A stretch of 64,000 nucleotides of DNA from Lutispora thermophila DSM 19022 (GCF_900142105.1 NZ_FQZS01000008.1:96274-160273); one strand, 5' to 3'; numbered from the stretch's first letter, positions 32,146-42,907 are shown. Notes: generated from the sequence alone by a model not told the origin. Program-made: numbers and translations.

Positions 32146-34698
32146 ATGAGAAATAACAACCAAGCTGCAATATGGAAATTATCAAGACAAAGCTTTCTTG
32201 CCAATAAAAGTCGGAACATTTTCGGAATCATTGCCATAGTGCTTACCACCGTTCTCATTACTGCGGTGTTTACTATAGGGATAAGTCTTTCCGACGGCAT
32301 GCAGGAAATGATGATACGAAAATATGGGCGTAGTACGGAGGTGGACTTTCAATATTTGACTGAAGATGAAGCAAAGGCTGTGGCTGAACATCCTCTCATT
32401 GAGGAATATGGCTTGTCAAGACTGATTACAGTAATTACGGAAGGTGTCTTCCGTCAAGAACAAGGAGAGATACATACAGCCGATGAGAATTTTGCCAAAT
32501 TTACATTTAGCATGCCTACAACAGGTCAACTTCCTAAGGAGGAAAATGAAATTGCCCTAACAAGCTGGATTCTTGATGTTATGAATCTGCCGAGAGAATT
32601 GGGGAAGGAAGTCCATTTGGATTTTGAAGTGGCAGGGACTCCTTACAGTATGGATTTTGTAGTCAGTGGTTTTTGGGATGATGATATAAACCTCCATCCA
32701 TATGGAATCATGTATATATCCGATATACTGGCAGACAAGATTCTTGAAGGTGTGAATCCTGAGGAAACGCGTTTGGGGAAGGGGTATTATGGTGTCACCA
32801 TGATGACTGCAAATATAAATGGAAAACTATCGCAACTTGAAGAAAATGTTGATACTATACTGGCGGATACGGGAATTGATGCTGATATGGTAGGCATTGT
32901 CTATAACGGTGCTTACCATAGAGGAAATATGGACTCTGGAATCATCTTGGCAATGGCATTGGCTATTGCCATTATACTGGTAAGCGGCTATCTTCTCATC
33001 TATAATATTTTTTATATTTCAGTAATGCGGGATGTGCGCTACTATGGGCTGCTGAAAACCGTTGGTACAACACAAAAGCAGCTTATGAGAATTGTCAACT
33101 TTCAGGCATTTATGCTTTGCATCATAGCTATTCCCGTAGGCCTGATTTTCGGTTATTTGCTGGGTATTGTGCTAATACCTGTGTTGCTTGGTTTTCTGAA
33201 CATCGATTATATGCCTGCACATCCAAATCTATGGATATTCTTGCTTGGAGCAGCGCTTTCACTTATTACGGTACTTATAAGCTGTCATGGACCTGCAAAG
33301 AAAGCAGGTAAAATCAGTCCTATAGAAGCAGTGAGATATACAGTCTTTGCCGCAGTTTCCCCTAAAAAGATGAAACGAGGGAAAAAAGGGGCAAGAATAT
33401 ACCGTATGGCTTGGTCCAATATCTTTCGCAGCAGGAAAAAGGCGTCCGTTGTAATTGCATCCTTGTCTGTAGGATTGGTTCTATTTAATATAGTTTATAC
33501 TGTAGTGGGAAGTTTTGATATAAATAAGTTTCTGCAAGGCTATATTAACGGTGATTTTCTCATTGCCGATACAGATTATTTCAACCATGTCAAGCCTTAT
33601 GTACCAAGCTATACATTAAATGAAGATTTGCTGACGGATATAAGTAAACTGGAAGGAGTTAAGAACATTGCCAGGGTCTATTATGGAAACGGTTTTACTC
33701 CTGTGGAAGGGAAAATCAAAGACGTGCTTAAGGAACATCTTCGAGAAGAGTTGCTGGCCGACGAACCATCTTTGGCAGAGGAAGAAGTTGAGGAAATAAT
33801 CGAAAAAAACATTTCAGATGGTTACGAAAACAAGATGGTATCTCAGATATACGGTTTTGATAGCTATTGGCTGGATAAGCTGGAAGAAAACATGTTGGAA
33901 GGAAGCTTTGACCGTGAGAAATTTCTGTCTGGAAAATATATTCTGATTGGATATGACAGAGATGACATGTTACAGACAGGAGATATGGTCACATTATCTT
34001 TTTATGATAAGGATGGAGAAAAACGAACCTATGAAGTTATGGGAAAGGTAGACTTTAGAAAACTCAATTCATTAAGCGCCCACTTCATAACATGGCCTGG
34101 ATTTTCTGCCTATCTTCCCTCAACTGAGTTTGAAAAGCTATCAAACCCAGATATTATGTCAGCAACGGTTATAGCGGATGAAGCTGCTGTTGGCAACTTG
34201 CAAAAAGAGATTGGTATGATGCTTGAAAATAACTCAGAAGTGGATTTTCGCTCTAGGAATAACTACATCGAGGAACTGAAAAGCGATAATCAGAAAACAG
34301 CACTGATTGGCTTCACATTGTGTGCCGTCATATTGCTCATTGGTATCTTGAACTTTGTCAATACCACAATAACCAATATTTTTTCCCGGAAGCACGAGCT
34401 TGCCATGTACGAGAGTATAGGTATGACAGCAGGGCAAAGCAAAAAGATGCTTGTATTGGAGAGCCTATATTATATGGTGTTAACTATGTTTGTTTTTGTG
34501 ACAATGGGTTATGGTATTAGTTATTATAGTGTAAATGCCGTGACCAAGAACAGTGCTGCATATACCTACCGATTCAGCTTTGCTCCTTTTATAATCTGTT
34601 TCCCTATACTTATATTATTGGCCTGTGTTTTGCCAATCAATGTATATGGAAGCATTTCTAAGGATACTGTGGTACAAAGGTTGAGAGAAATTGAATAA
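32146..34698 (+). CDS. ABC transporter permease with two FtsX domains
   Basis: The 850-residue membrane protein has an N-terminal transmembrane helix (about 25-48), an extracellular region (50-260), a first FtsX domain with three helices (about 265-410), a basic linker, another helix (about 435-460), a second large extracellular region (460-720) and a second FtsX domain (about 725-850). This is the layout of exporters or target-protection permeases for antimicrobial peptides. The acidic second external domain (LAEEEVEEIIEKN) would be the candidate ligand contact. It closes the regulator-kinase-ATPase-permease unit and is followed by a terminator. Confidence 0.88.
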   Translation: MRNNNQAAIWKLSRQSFLANKSRNIFGIIAIVLTTVLITAVFTIGISLSDGMQEMMIRKYGRSTEVDFQYLTEDEAKAVAEHPLIEEYGLSRLITVITEGVFRQEQGEIHTADENFAKFTFSMPTTGQLPKEENEIALTSWILDVMNLPRELGKEVHLDFEVAGTPYSMDFVVSGFWDDDINLHPYGIMYISDILADKILEGVNPEETRLGKGYYGVTMMTANINGKLSQLEENVDTILADTGIDADMVGIVYNGAYHRGNMDSGIILAMALAIAIILVSGYLLIYNIFYISVMRDVRYYGLLKTVGTTQKQLMRIVNFQAFMLCIIAIPVGLIFGYLLGIVLIPVLLGFLNIDYMPAHPNLWIFLLGAALSLITVLISCHGPAKKAGKISPIEAVRYTVFAAVSPKKMKRGKKGARIYRMAWSNIFRSRKKASVVIASLSVGLVLFNIVYTVVGSFDINKFLQGYINGDFLIADTDYFNHVKPYVPSYTLNEDLLTDISKLEGVKNIARVYYGNGFTPVEGKIKDVLKEHLREELLADEPSLAEEEVEEIIEKNISDGYENKMVSQIYGFDSYWLDKLEENMLEGSFDREKFLSGKYILIGYDRDDMLQTGDMVTLSFYDKDGEKRTYEVMGKVDFRKLNSLSAHFITWPGFSAYLPSTEFEKLSNPDIMSATVIADEAAVGNLQKEIGMMLENNSEVDFRSRNNYIEELKSDNQKTALIGFTLCAVILLIGILNFVNTTITNIFSRKHELAMYESIGMTAGQSKKMLVLESLYYMVLTMFVFVTMGYGISYYSVNAVTKNSAAYTYRFSFAPFIICFPILILLACVLPINVYGSISKDTVVQRLREIE

Positions 34699-34724
34699 GA
34701 ATTATTAAGTAAATGACAATATAA

Positions 34725-34763
34725 AGCCTTCTAAGCTTGTATAGCTTTAGAGGGCTATTTTTA
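34725..34763 (+). terminator. Terminator after the ABC permease
   Basis: AGCCTTCTAAGC (34725-34736) pairs imperfectly with GCTTTAGAGGGCT (34744-34756), followed by ATTTTTA. Confidence 0.65.
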
Positions 34764-34878
34764 CTAACAAACTTTGAGAAACAATGAAAATGGCATATTA
34801 AAGCTTATATTGGGAATTGTAATTAATGAGCAATGTAAATTTTGAAGTTTTTTGAAGATGGTTTCAATTTTATTGATT

Positions 34879-34907
34879 TTGACTTTTGATAACTTCAGTA
34901 CCATAAT
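34879..34907 (+). promoter_or_regulatory. Sigma-A promoter of the V/A-ATPase operon
   Basis: TTGACT (34879-34884), 17-nt spacer and CATAAT (34902-34907), about 50 nt before the first gene. Confidence 0.65.
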
Positions 34908-34957
34908 GAAAATTATTGGGTAGAAAAGCAGTAATGCATATGGAAGTGGGTGATTCT

Positions 34958-35302
34958 ATGGAGTATAAAATAGAAGAAATACTGAAGGATTTGGTTCGCA
35001 TTGACAATATAGCTTCTGAAATGAATGAAAAGAGACAAATAGAAGTTAATGTTATTGAGCAAAAATATAAAATGGAGATAGAAAACTTAAAAAGGCAGTT
35101 GGAAGATGAAAAGGCTAATGCAAGGAGATATATTGATGATGCAATAGCAGAGGCTCAGAAAGAAGCAGAGAGAATAGAAGAAGAAAAACTGTCAGCTCTC
35201 AGAAATTTAGAGAGAAGATACAACGAGATAAAAGATGAAGTATTGAGCCAGACCATATATAAAATCTTCGGCATGGAGTTGGGTAGCAAATGGATGCCAT
35301 AA
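34958..35302 (+). CDS. V/A-type ATPase peripheral stalk subunit G/H
   Basis: The ATG at 34958 after GGAAGTGGGTGATTCT gives 114 residues; an upstream in-frame ATG at 34916 lacks a ribosome site. Almost the whole protein is one charged coiled coil (KYKMEIENLKRQLEDEKANA, AQKEAERIEEEKLSAL), as in the stalk subunit that pairs with subunit E. It is first in a nine-gene operon and overlaps the next gene by 13 nt, which implies translational coupling. Family sequence identity is low, so the call rests on coiled-coil form and position. Confidence 0.8.
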   Translation: MEYKIEEILKDLVRIDNIASEMNEKRQIEVNVIEQKYKMEIENLKRQLEDEKANARRYIDDAIAEAQKEAERIEEEKLSALRNLERRYNEIKDEVLSQTIYKIFGMELGSKWMP

Positions 35303-36336
35303 GAATACATGGAGCAGTTGCCACAAAGGTTAAAGGCATGGAAAGCAAAATGCTTAATGATGATGATTATATAAATCTTTTGAATGCAAAATCTATAACA
35401 GAATGTGCACGTTATCTGAAGGAGAAAACCAGCTATGGAAGATTCCTCGCAGATGTAGATGTGGAAACGGTACAAAGGGGAGCTTTGGAAGGGCATATAA
35501 AGGAGAATATAATTTACAACATCGATAAGATAATACATTACTATAGCGGAAGCTATAAGGAGTTTATAAATACCTTCTTCGCTAAATATGAGATAGAAGA
35601 TCTAAAAGATTTGGCCAGGGAAGTCTACAAGAAAGGGAAAATTGAAAATTACGAAGACAATGTTTTCGTTGGCAAATACAGCAAAGCAGAACCAAGCAAG
35701 ATTCTGGATGCAAAGTCGGTGAGGGATATAATTATTGCTTTGAAAGATACCGCTTTTGGTAAGTATACTATCCCCTTGCTAGATGATAATAGGGGAGAAA
35801 ACCTTTTTCGTTTTGAAATGACCCTTGATATGGCATATTACAGCATATTGCAAAAGGAATGGGATAAGCTGTCGCCTGCAGATCAGGAAACCATTAGGAA
35901 TGTCTTCGGCACCATAGGGGATGTGCTAAATATTCAATGGATATACAGAGGTAAGAAGTTTTATAATATAGAACCTCAGTTGCTATTGAACTATACTATA
36001 AATCTCTACAACAGGCTTAATTTCAGGAAGATTAAGGAGTTGTGCTACCAAAGCAGTCTATCCCAGTTTCTGGACAAAGCACGAGAGACTCGCTATGGTT
36101 TTTTGTTTAAAAACGATGAAACCATTGATATATATATGGACAGGCGAATGCATAGGTATATTTATTATTATCTTCAAAAGATTGACCGGAATACCAACAT
36201 GAATATCATCAATGTGGTAGCCTATATATTGCTTCTTGAATTTGAAGCCAGAGATATTATATCGATTATAGAAATAATAAGATATGATGTCCCGGAAGAT
36301 GAAGGCAAAAAATATCTGATAAAAAATATTCATTAA
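35290..36336 (+). CDS. V/A-type ATPase subunit C (rotor-membrane connector, subunit d type)
   Basis: The 348-residue soluble helical protein has the YfhC/NtpC pattern: an N-terminal VKGMESKMLNDDDYINLL, repeated three-helix units, RFEMTLDMAYYS near residue 175 and a C-terminal LLEFEARDIISIIEIIRYD. Subunit C caps the c-ring and connects it to the central shaft. It overlaps the preceding stalk subunit gene and is followed 15 nt later by subunit I. Confidence 0.88.
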   Translation: MDAIRIHGAVATKVKGMESKMLNDDDYINLLNAKSITECARYLKEKTSYGRFLADVDVETVQRGALEGHIKENIIYNIDKIIHYYSGSYKEFINTFFAKYEIEDLKDLAREVYKKGKIENYEDNVFVGKYSKAEPSKILDAKSVRDIIIALKDTAFGKYTIPLLDDNRGENLFRFEMTLDMAYYSILQKEWDKLSPADQETIRNVFGTIGDVLNIQWIYRGKKFYNIEPQLLLNYTINLYNRLNFRKIKELCYQSSLSQFLDKARETRYGFLFKNDETIDIYMDRRMHRYIYYYLQKIDRNTNMNIINVVAYILLLEFEARDIISIIEIIRYDVPEDEGKKYLIKNIH

Positions 36337-36350
36337 GGGGGCGGTACGGA

Positions 36351-38315
36351 GTGGCAGTGGAAAGGATGAAAACTGTAGGCATAGTGGGGAACATAACAGA
36401 TATGGACAAAATATGCAGAACCATCGTGCTAAACGGTAGTATGCATATGCTGAATGCTCTTACGGAAATAAACTCTAATTATTTCAAGCTCAGTGCTTCG
36501 GAGGAAAATATAGAGGCTATAGAAGAATCCAATCGCCTTGTACCCTACAATGTCGGTAAGGATTATGGGAAGGATGAGCAAATCATCAAGGCCCTAAATG
36601 AAATATTTGATTTTAAGCCATCAAAGGATACTGGCTCAATAGGAATCGATTATGATTATCAAAAGCTCATAAATGCAGTGGAGGAAGAATATGGTGCTGT
36701 AAAGGAATTGTGGGATGAAATAGAGAAAAAAAACAAATTGGTAGAAGAAAAGAAAAATTATATTAAAAATTTAAGTTATATGAAAGATATTAACATGGAC
36801 ATAAGCCCGCTGCTAAATCTAAAGTACTTGAGACTGAGGCTATTTATCATATCCAGAGAAAACTTTGGAAGGTTAAAAGGAAATTATGAAAATGTTCCTT
36901 CACTTGTGCTGAAAATTGCCACAAAAGATGACAATGTAATAGTAATGTCTGTTGCTCCTCAATACTTTGACGAGGAAATCGAAAGACTGTTTGCCACATT
37001 GAATTACCAGGAACTGAAGCTGCCTGCGGGATATACAGGAACAGCTCAGGAGATTATAGAAAAACTTACTGGAGAAATAAAAAACATATTGAATGAAATC
37101 AAAGACCTGAAGGATTTGGTGCAAAAGCGCAGAGGAGATGTCAGTCCTACAATAAAAAAAGCTTATTCAGCTCTGGAACTTGAGAAGAAGGTTGAATTGG
37201 TTAAGAGAGAAGCTGCCATGGGCAAAAGGCTTTTTTTCCTCTTCGGATATGTTCCTAAGAGCAAGGTAAAGAGACTTCAGAAGGAACTTTGGGATTATTT
37301 CGGCAGCAATATAATACTTGTAATAGACGATGCTCCGGCAAGGGAAATGGCAAAATCTCCCCCAACTAAGTTTAAAAACAGTTGGATCATAAGGCCTTTT
37401 GAAGCATTAATAAGAATGTATGGACTTCCGTCCTATAACGAGATAGATCCTACCGTATTTTTCGGACTTAGTTACATGTTTCTTTTTGGAGCCATGTTTG
37501 GTGATTTGGGACAAGGATTTGTAATTCTCCTAGGAGGCTTGTACCTGACTTACAAGAAAAAGAGAGTAAATCTAGGAGGAGTTTTGTCCAGACTTGGCGG
37601 AAGCTCCATGATATTCGGATTGCTGTATGGCAGTGTATTTGGAAATGAACATTTGATACCTGCTCTCTTTATCAGGCCAATGGCCAATATAAACACCATG
37701 CTCATACTAGCCATAGGACTAGGTGTCATACTTATGACCATAAGTTTCCTATATAGTCTGGTGAACAATTGGAAAAGAAGGAACATTGAAGAAGGCATTT
37801 TCGGAAGGGAAGGCTTGGTGGGCTTCCTGTTCTTTCTGACATTGATATTTACGGTAGTAAACTATTTTTACAATCTTATTGAAATTCCTCTTGCTGTCCC
37901 TATAATCATCATGGCAGTCCTCTTGCTGTTGAATGTGTTCAAAGAGCCCATTTCAAACCTAATTATAGGCTCCAACAGGTTGTATAAGGAAAGTGTTGTA
38001 GATTATTATACGGAAGCAGGATTCGGAGTTATAGAAACATTGCTTTCTGTTTTATCAAATACCATATCCTTTATAAGGGTGGGTGCCTTCGCACTAAACC
38101 ATGCAGGATTGTATCTGGCCTTTGAAACCATGGCAGAGATGATAAATTCAGGCATTGGAGGCACATTGATCTTAATATTGGGAAATATAGTCATAATAGG
38201 ATTGGAAGGGCTTATAGTATTTATTCAAGGCCTGAGACTTGAATATTATGAATTGTTTTCAAGGTATTATTCCGGTGATGGGGTAGAATATGCTCCCGTA
38301 AGATTAAACAACTAG
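36351..38315 (+). CDS. V/A-type ATPase subunit I (membrane stator, a-subunit type)
   Basis: A GTG at 36351 after GGGGGCGG opens a 654-residue protein. The N-terminal half (1-330) is cytoplasmic with coiled coils (KELWDEIEKKNKLVEEKKN). The C-terminal half has about seven or eight transmembrane helices, starting near FFGLSYMFLFGAMFGDLGQG and including the essential Arg segment near NTISFIRVGAFALNHAG. It provides the ion half-channels at the c-ring interface. Length is normal for the family. Confidence 0.92.
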   Translation: MAVERMKTVGIVGNITDMDKICRTIVLNGSMHMLNALTEINSNYFKLSASEENIEAIEESNRLVPYNVGKDYGKDEQIIKALNEIFDFKPSKDTGSIGIDYDYQKLINAVEEEYGAVKELWDEIEKKNKLVEEKKNYIKNLSYMKDINMDISPLLNLKYLRLRLFIISRENFGRLKGNYENVPSLVLKIATKDDNVIVMSVAPQYFDEEIERLFATLNYQELKLPAGYTGTAQEIIEKLTGEIKNILNEIKDLKDLVQKRRGDVSPTIKKAYSALELEKKVELVKREAAMGKRLFFLFGYVPKSKVKRLQKELWDYFGSNIILVIDDAPAREMAKSPPTKFKNSWIIRPFEALIRMYGLPSYNEIDPTVFFGLSYMFLFGAMFGDLGQGFVILLGGLYLTYKKKRVNLGGVLSRLGGSSMIFGLLYGSVFGNEHLIPALFIRPMANINTMLILAIGLGVILMTISFLYSLVNNWKRRNIEEGIFGREGLVGFLFFLTLIFTVVNYFYNLIEIPLAVPIIIMAVLLLLNVFKEPISNLIIGSNRLYKESVVDYYTEAGFGVIETLLSVLSNTISFIRVGAFALNHAGLYLAFETMAEMINSGIGGTLILILGNIVIIGLEGLIVFIQGLRLEYYELFSRYYSGDGVEYAPVRLNN

Positions 38316-38374
38316 GCGTAATATTTAGGACTATGTCCCAAAGAAATAATATATTGGCGAATGGAGGAAGAAAT

Positions 38375-38794
38375 ATGTATACAATTGTTGCAATTGCTTT
38401 ATTAATCGTATTGATTACCATTGGGTGTGGTGTGATATTGTTAAAAACAAACGAAAGTACAGATAAAAATAAGATAAAAAGGGTATTAAGAGTCAGCTTA
38501 GGATCATATTTAACCTTAATAGCTTTATTCCTCTTTATAATGGCTCCACAGGTAGCATTTGCTGCAACTGAAGAAGGGTCAAATTCAGGCTTAGGTTTTA
38601 TAGCTGCTGCTGTATCTACAGGTCTTGCAACCATTGGTGCAGGATATGCGGTTGGAGCAGTAGGATCATCAGCTTTAGGAGCAGTATCCGAAGATCCAGG
38701 CATATTGGGTAAGACCCTTATATTCGTTGGATTGGCAGAAGGTATCGCCATATACGGACTTATAGTGTCCATCATGATACTGGGAAGACTATAG
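38375..38794 (+). CDS. V/A-type ATPase subunit K (c-ring proteolipid), three-helix form
   Basis: The ATG at 38375 follows GGAGGAAGAAAT; a 38333 ATG is in frame but unsupported. The 139 residues comprise an N-terminal hydrophobic helix (2-25), a second signal-like helix (about 47-70 ending APQVAFA), then a classic c-subunit hairpin: GLATIGAGYAVGAVGSSA, polar loop SEDP, and a second helix with the ion-carrying Glu in GLAEGIAIYG. A 2-helix c subunit is thus preceded by about 65 extra residues, possibly a cleaved leader. Ion specificity (proton or sodium) cannot be decided with confidence. Confidence 0.88.
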   Translation: MYTIVAIALLIVLITIGCGVILLKTNESTDKNKIKRVLRVSLGSYLTLIALFLFIMAPQVAFAATEEGSNSGLGFIAAAVSTGLATIGAGYAVGAVGSSALGAVSEDPGILGKTLIFVGLAEGIAIYGLIVSIMILGRL

Positions 38795-38806
38795 AGGGTG
38801 TAATGC

Positions 38807-39115
38807 ATGAAAATGTTTATTATAAGCGATAATGCAGATGCTTTGATAGGCTTCAGACTTGCAGGAATTGAGGGTGTGGTGGCTCATGACAGGCAAAAAG
38901 CTGAGAAAGAGCTTCAAAAGGCATGTCATAATTCTGATATAGGTATCATTCTCATTACCGAATCTCTTACGGAGGAATTGGAACAGGAAATTAACAAGAT
39001 AAAGCTTAATCCTAAGATGCCAATAGTAACAACAATACCCGACAGACATGGTTTCAGAAGAAGCAAAGACTACATCACAAGAACCATTAAGGAATCTATA
39101 GGATTAAAGATTTGA
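38807..39115 (+). CDS. V/A-type ATPase subunit F (central shaft)
   Basis: The 102-residue Rossmann-like protein reads MKMFIISDNADALIGFRLAGIEG, as in NtpG/AtpF, then ALNIGIILITESL-type strands (DIGIILITESL) and a C-terminal helix RSKDYITRTIKESIG. It binds subunit D in the rotor shaft. Located 12 nt after subunit K and 13 nt before subunit E, with GGGTG before the start. Confidence 0.9.
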   Translation: MKMFIISDNADALIGFRLAGIEGVVAHDRQKAEKELQKACHNSDIGIILITESLTEELEQEINKIKLNPKMPIVTTIPDRHGFRRSKDYITRTIKESIGLKI

Positions 39116-39128
39116 GGAGTATGATAGT

Positions 39129-39761
39129 ATGTCTGTAACTGTAGAAGGAAAACTGGAACTATTTAAAAAAATATTGTTTGAACATGTGGAAGAAGACTGG
39201 TCTCAAAGGAAGCAGCAGTTGGCTGAAGCTATGGAGCAAAAGCTTAATGAAGAGAAAAAGGAATATGAAAAGCAAATAAAATTCGTAATGGAAGATGCCA
39301 AAAGGAGAGCTGAAGCAAAAAGAAAAAATATATTGGCAATAGCTCAAGGAGATAAAGATGAGGAAATAACCAGTAAAAAGGAGGAGCTATTCAAGGATCT
39401 CAATGAAAGTCTCAAGGCATGGGCCAGAGAATTCATTAAAAGTGGGAAGTATAAGGAGTTTTTAAGCAATAACTTGGATCAGGCTTTGGGTTTAATGGAA
39501 GGGAAAAGACTGGTATTAATCTTAACAAAAAGAGATATGGATGAACTGAGCTCCTTTATAAAGGATAAAATAGCTGAAAAAGAAGGCAAAAGAAATATTG
39601 AGCTTATGGAAACCAAAGAAGATATCATAGGCGGTTTTATCATGGAAGACAGAGAAATGGGCATTATAGCGGATTTCAGCATAAAAGCCCTTGCAGATGA
39701 GGCAAAGGTGTTTATGGGCAAACTCCTTTATGAAAGATTAGACGAGGTGTTGAAGGCATGA
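39129..39761 (+). CDS. V/A-type ATPase subunit E (peripheral stalk)
   Basis: The 210-residue protein has a long N-terminal coiled coil (about 5-95; EAMEQKLNEEKKEYEKQIKF) and a C-terminal globular domain (about 110-210) with the family phrase IIGGFIMEDREMGIIADFS. It pairs with the G/H coiled coil to form the stator stalk clamping subunits A and B. It overlaps subunit A by 4 nt (ATGA). Confidence 0.9.
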   Translation: MSVTVEGKLELFKKILFEHVEEDWSQRKQQLAEAMEQKLNEEKKEYEKQIKFVMEDAKRRAEAKRKNILAIAQGDKDEEITSKKEELFKDLNESLKAWAREFIKSGKYKEFLSNNLDQALGLMEGKRLVLILTKRDMDELSSFIKDKIAEKEGKRNIELMETKEDIIGGFIMEDREMGIIADFSIKALADEAKVFMGKLLYERLDEVLKA

Positions 39762-41560
39762 GCAATGTGGGGAAAATTATTATGATAAACGGTCCTGTAG
39801 TGAAGGCGGAGAATATGGAAGGCTTTACTATGAGGGAAATGGTGCTGGTTGGAGAGAAAAAGCTAATAGGAGAAATAATATCAATAAATGAAGGAATAGC
39901 TACCATACAGGTATATGAAGAGACAGTTGGATTAAAGGCTGGAGAAGCCATTTATCCAACCAACAAGCCCCTATCAGTTAAATTAGGACCAGGCATAATA
40001 GGAAATATATTTGATGGTATTGAACGGCCCTTGATGGATATATTTGATAAAGGCGGTGACTATATTCCAGAAGGCATAGGTCTCACATCCATAGACCTCC
40101 ATAGGAAATGGAAAGTGAAAATAAATGTACCTGTAGGACAAGAATTAAAAGCAGGAGCCATATTTGGAGAAGTGCAGGAAAGTCCTGTTGTAAGGCACAA
40201 GCTCATGATACCTCCGGATAAATGGGGAAAAGTCATATTTGCAGAGAAAGACGGGGAATACGATCTTGAGCATGTGCTTTTGATATTGGATGATGGTGTC
40301 AATAAAAATGAAATCAAAATGTATCAGGAATGGCCTGTGAGAATACCGAGACCCGTAACTAAAAGAAATCCTATAAGTAAGCTGTTGGTAACGGGTCAGA
40401 GGGTTATTGATACATTTTTCCCGTTGGCTAAGGGTGGTACGGCAGCAATACCAGGAGGTTTCGGTACAGGGAAAACCAGCGCCCAGCATCAGTTGGCAAA
40501 ATGGAGCGATGCAGACATAATAGTATATGTAGGCTGTGGAGAGAGAGGAAATGAGATGACTGAAGTACTGGAGGATTTTCCAAAACTAAAGGATCCTCGA
40601 AACGGCCAACCCCTTATGAACAGGACAGTGCTCATAGCCAATACTTCCAACATGCCTGTTGCAGCCCGTGAAGCTTCCATATACACAGGAATAACTATAG
40701 CAGAATATTACAGAGACATGGGTTACAATATAGCCCTTATGGCAGACTCCACCTCAAGATGGGCTGAAGCATTGAGGGAAATATCAGGAAGGTTGGAGGA
40801 GATGCCTGCGGAAGAAGGATACCCTGCTTATCTGCCTTCCAGAATAGGTCAATTTTACGAAAGGGCAGGAGATGTAAAGACTCTCTCGGGAGAGGAAGGA
40901 AGCATAACCATAATAGGAGCTGTATCTCCACCTGGAGGAGATTTTTCCGAACCTGTAACCCAAAATACCAAGAGAGTGGTAGGAACTTTTCTGGCGCTGG
41001 ACAGGGCTTTGGCCTATTCAAGGCACTACCCGGCCATTAACTGGATTAACTCATATACGGGTTATGTGGATGACTTGAGGGATTGGTACAGGGGAAATGT
41101 ATCCGAACATATGCTGGAACTAAGAGAAAAGATGCTTGGCATCTTGGGAGAAGAACATAAGCTGATGGAAATAGTAAAGCTGGTAGGAGAAGATATTCTA
41201 CCGGATGATCAAAGGCTCATACTGGAGATTTCAAAGGTACTGAAAACCGGGTATCTTCAACAAAACTCATTTCATGAACTGGATGCCAATGTATCCTTGA
41301 AAAAGCAATACAATATGCTAAGGGTTATAGACAGGCTCTATGAAAAAGCTTTGGCAGCAGTGAAGAAAGGCGTGCCCATAAGTTTGATAAGGGAAGAAAA
41401 GCTGTTTTACGATATAATATCCATGAAATACAATGTGCCGGAAGATGATGAGGCAGCATTTGATAGATATATAGAGCAAATTGATATTTATTTTGACCCA
41501 TTGGTTTCCCAGTATGACAAAGGAGGCATTAGATATGAAGATAAAGTATCTGAACATTAA
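39758..41560 (+). CDS. V/A-type ATPase catalytic subunit A
   Basis: The 600-residue catalytic subunit has an N-terminal beta-barrel (1-75), the A-specific non-homologous insert (about 110-200), Walker A GGFGTGKT near residues 232-239, the GERGNEM segment with the catalytic Glu, Walker [18 protein letters not shown], and the [11 protein letters not shown] motif. It hydrolyses or makes ATP at the interface with subunit B. Length and motifs are fully normal. Its end overlaps the subunit B start by 26 nt, indicating translational coupling. Confidence 0.95.
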   Translation: MSNVGKIIMINGPVVKAENMEGFTMREMVLVGEKKLIGEIISINEGIATIQVYEETVGLKAGEAIYPTNKPLSVKLGPGIIGNIFDGIERPLMDIFDKGGDYIPEGIGLTSIDLHRKWKVKINVPVGQELKAGAIFGEVQESPVVRHKLMIPPDKWGKVIFAEKDGEYDLEHVLLILDDGVNKNEIKMYQEWPVRIPRPVTKRNPISKLLVTGQRVIDTFFPLAKGGTAAIPGGFGTGKTSAQHQLAKWSDADIIVYVGCGERGNEMTEVLEDFPKLKDPRNGQPLMNRTVLIANTSNMPVAAREASIYTGITIAEYYRDMGYNIALMADSTSRWAEALREISGRLEEMPAEEGYPAYLPSRIGQFYERAGDVKTLSGEEGSITIIGAVSPPGGDFSEPVTQNTKRVVGTFLALDRALAYSRHYPAINWINSYTGYVDDLRDWYRGNVSEHMLELREKMLGILGEEHKLMEIVKLVGEDILPDDQRLILEISKVLKTGYLQQNSFHELDANVSLKKQYNMLRVIDRLYEKALAAVKKGVPISLIREEKLFYDIISMKYNVPEDDEAAFDRYIEQIDIYFDPLVSQYDKGGIRYEDKVSEH

Positions 41561-42905
41561 AAAGATAGAAGGTCCTCTAATTATTCTTGACGGAGTAAAG
41601 GACGCTTCCTTTGATGAGATGGTGGAAATAGAAGTTGAAGGGCAGGAAGTAAGGAAGGGGAAAGTGGTTCAGATAGATAGGAATAGAGCTATAATACAGG
41701 TGTTTGAAGGAACTACAGGTATGTCCCTTAATAACACGAGAATATCTTTTGCCGGCAGACCCCTTGAAATCCCTCTATCGAAGGATATACTGGGAAGAGT
41801 ATTCAATGGTATAGGAGAACCCTTGGACGGTGCTCCATTGTTTTCGGGAAAAAAATATGACATACATGGTCGCGCCATGAATCCTGTGGCCAGACTTTAT
41901 CCCAGAAACTTCATACAGACAGGTATCTCCGCAATAGACGGTTTGACAACTCTTATCAGAGGACAAAAACTTCCCATTTTCTCAGGAGATGGTCTTCCGC
42001 ATAATGAGCTGGCTGCCCAAATCGTAAGGCAAGCCCAGATAACTGAGGGAGAGGGAGAAAACTTTGCTATAGTTTTCGCTGCTATGGGAATCAAGCATGG
42101 GGAAGCGGATTTCTTCAGAAGAAGCTTCCAACAATCAGGAGTTCTGAAAAAGGTGGTCATGTATCAAAACCTTGCTGATGATCCCATCATAGAAAGGATA
42201 ACCACACCCAGATGCGCTCTCACCGCAGCAGAGTATCTGGCCTTTGAAGAAGACATGCATGTTTTGGTCATACTCACCAATATCACAAGCTACTGTGAAG
42301 CGCTGAGGGAAATATCCGCCTCAAGAGAGGAAGTGCCTTCAAGAAAGGGTTATCCAGGCTATCTATATTCGGATTTGGCTACCCTATATGAAAGGGCAGG
42401 CATGATTAAGGGAAAGAAAGGCAGCATAACTCAAATTCCAATACTGACTATGCCCAATGACGATATAACCCATCCGGTACCGGATCTTACAGGATATATC
42501 ACTGAAGGTCAGATAATACTCTCTAGGGACTTGCATCAGAGAGGCATATATCCACCGATAAATGTATTGCCCAGCCTTTCAAGACTTATGAAGGACGGTA
42601 TAGGAGAAGGCTTTACCAGGGAGGATCATCCGGATGTATCAAGCCAGGTTTTCTCTGCCTACTCTAGGGTTCAGGAAATAAGATCCTTGGCACAGGTAAT
42701 AGGAGAAGATGAACTCTCTGATACGGACAAAAAGTACCTGGAATTCGGCAACGAATTTGAAAAACAATTTGTAAGGCAAAATTATGATGAAAACAGAAAT
42801 CTTATGGATACTCTGGACATAATGTGGGAGCTGTTGAAGATATTGCCCAAATCTGAACTTACAAGAGTTAAACCGGAACATATTGAAAAATATATGGAGG
42901 CTTAG
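41535..42905 (+). CDS. V/A-type ATPase regulatory subunit B
   Basis: The ATG at 41535 after AAAGGAGGCATTAGAT is the true start (456 residues). The subunit has the beta-barrel and nucleotide-fold layout of subunit A but a non-functional P-loop, [14 protein letters not shown]. Other landmarks are [48 protein letters not shown] and the C-terminal helical domain. It forms the alternating A3B3 ring with the catalytic subunit encoded by the overlapping upstream gene. Confidence 0.95.
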   Translation: MKIKYLNIKKIEGPLIILDGVKDASFDEMVEIEVEGQEVRKGKVVQIDRNRAIIQVFEGTTGMSLNNTRISFAGRPLEIPLSKDILGRVFNGIGEPLDGAPLFSGKKYDIHGRAMNPVARLYPRNFIQTGISAIDGLTTLIRGQKLPIFSGDGLPHNELAAQIVRQAQITEGEGENFAIVFAAMGIKHGEADFFRRSFQQSGVLKKVVMYQNLADDPIIERITTPRCALTAAEYLAFEEDMHVLVILTNITSYCEALREISASREEVPSRKGYPGYLYSDLATLYERAGMIKGKKGSITQIPILTMPNDDITHPVPDLTGYITEGQIILSRDLHQRGIYPPINVLPSLSRLMKDGIGEGFTREDHPDVSSQVFSAYSRVQEIRSLAQVIGEDELSDTDKKYLEFGNEFEKQFVRQNYDENRNLMDTLDIMWELLKILPKSELTRVKPEHIEKYMEA

Positions 42906-42907
42906 AC

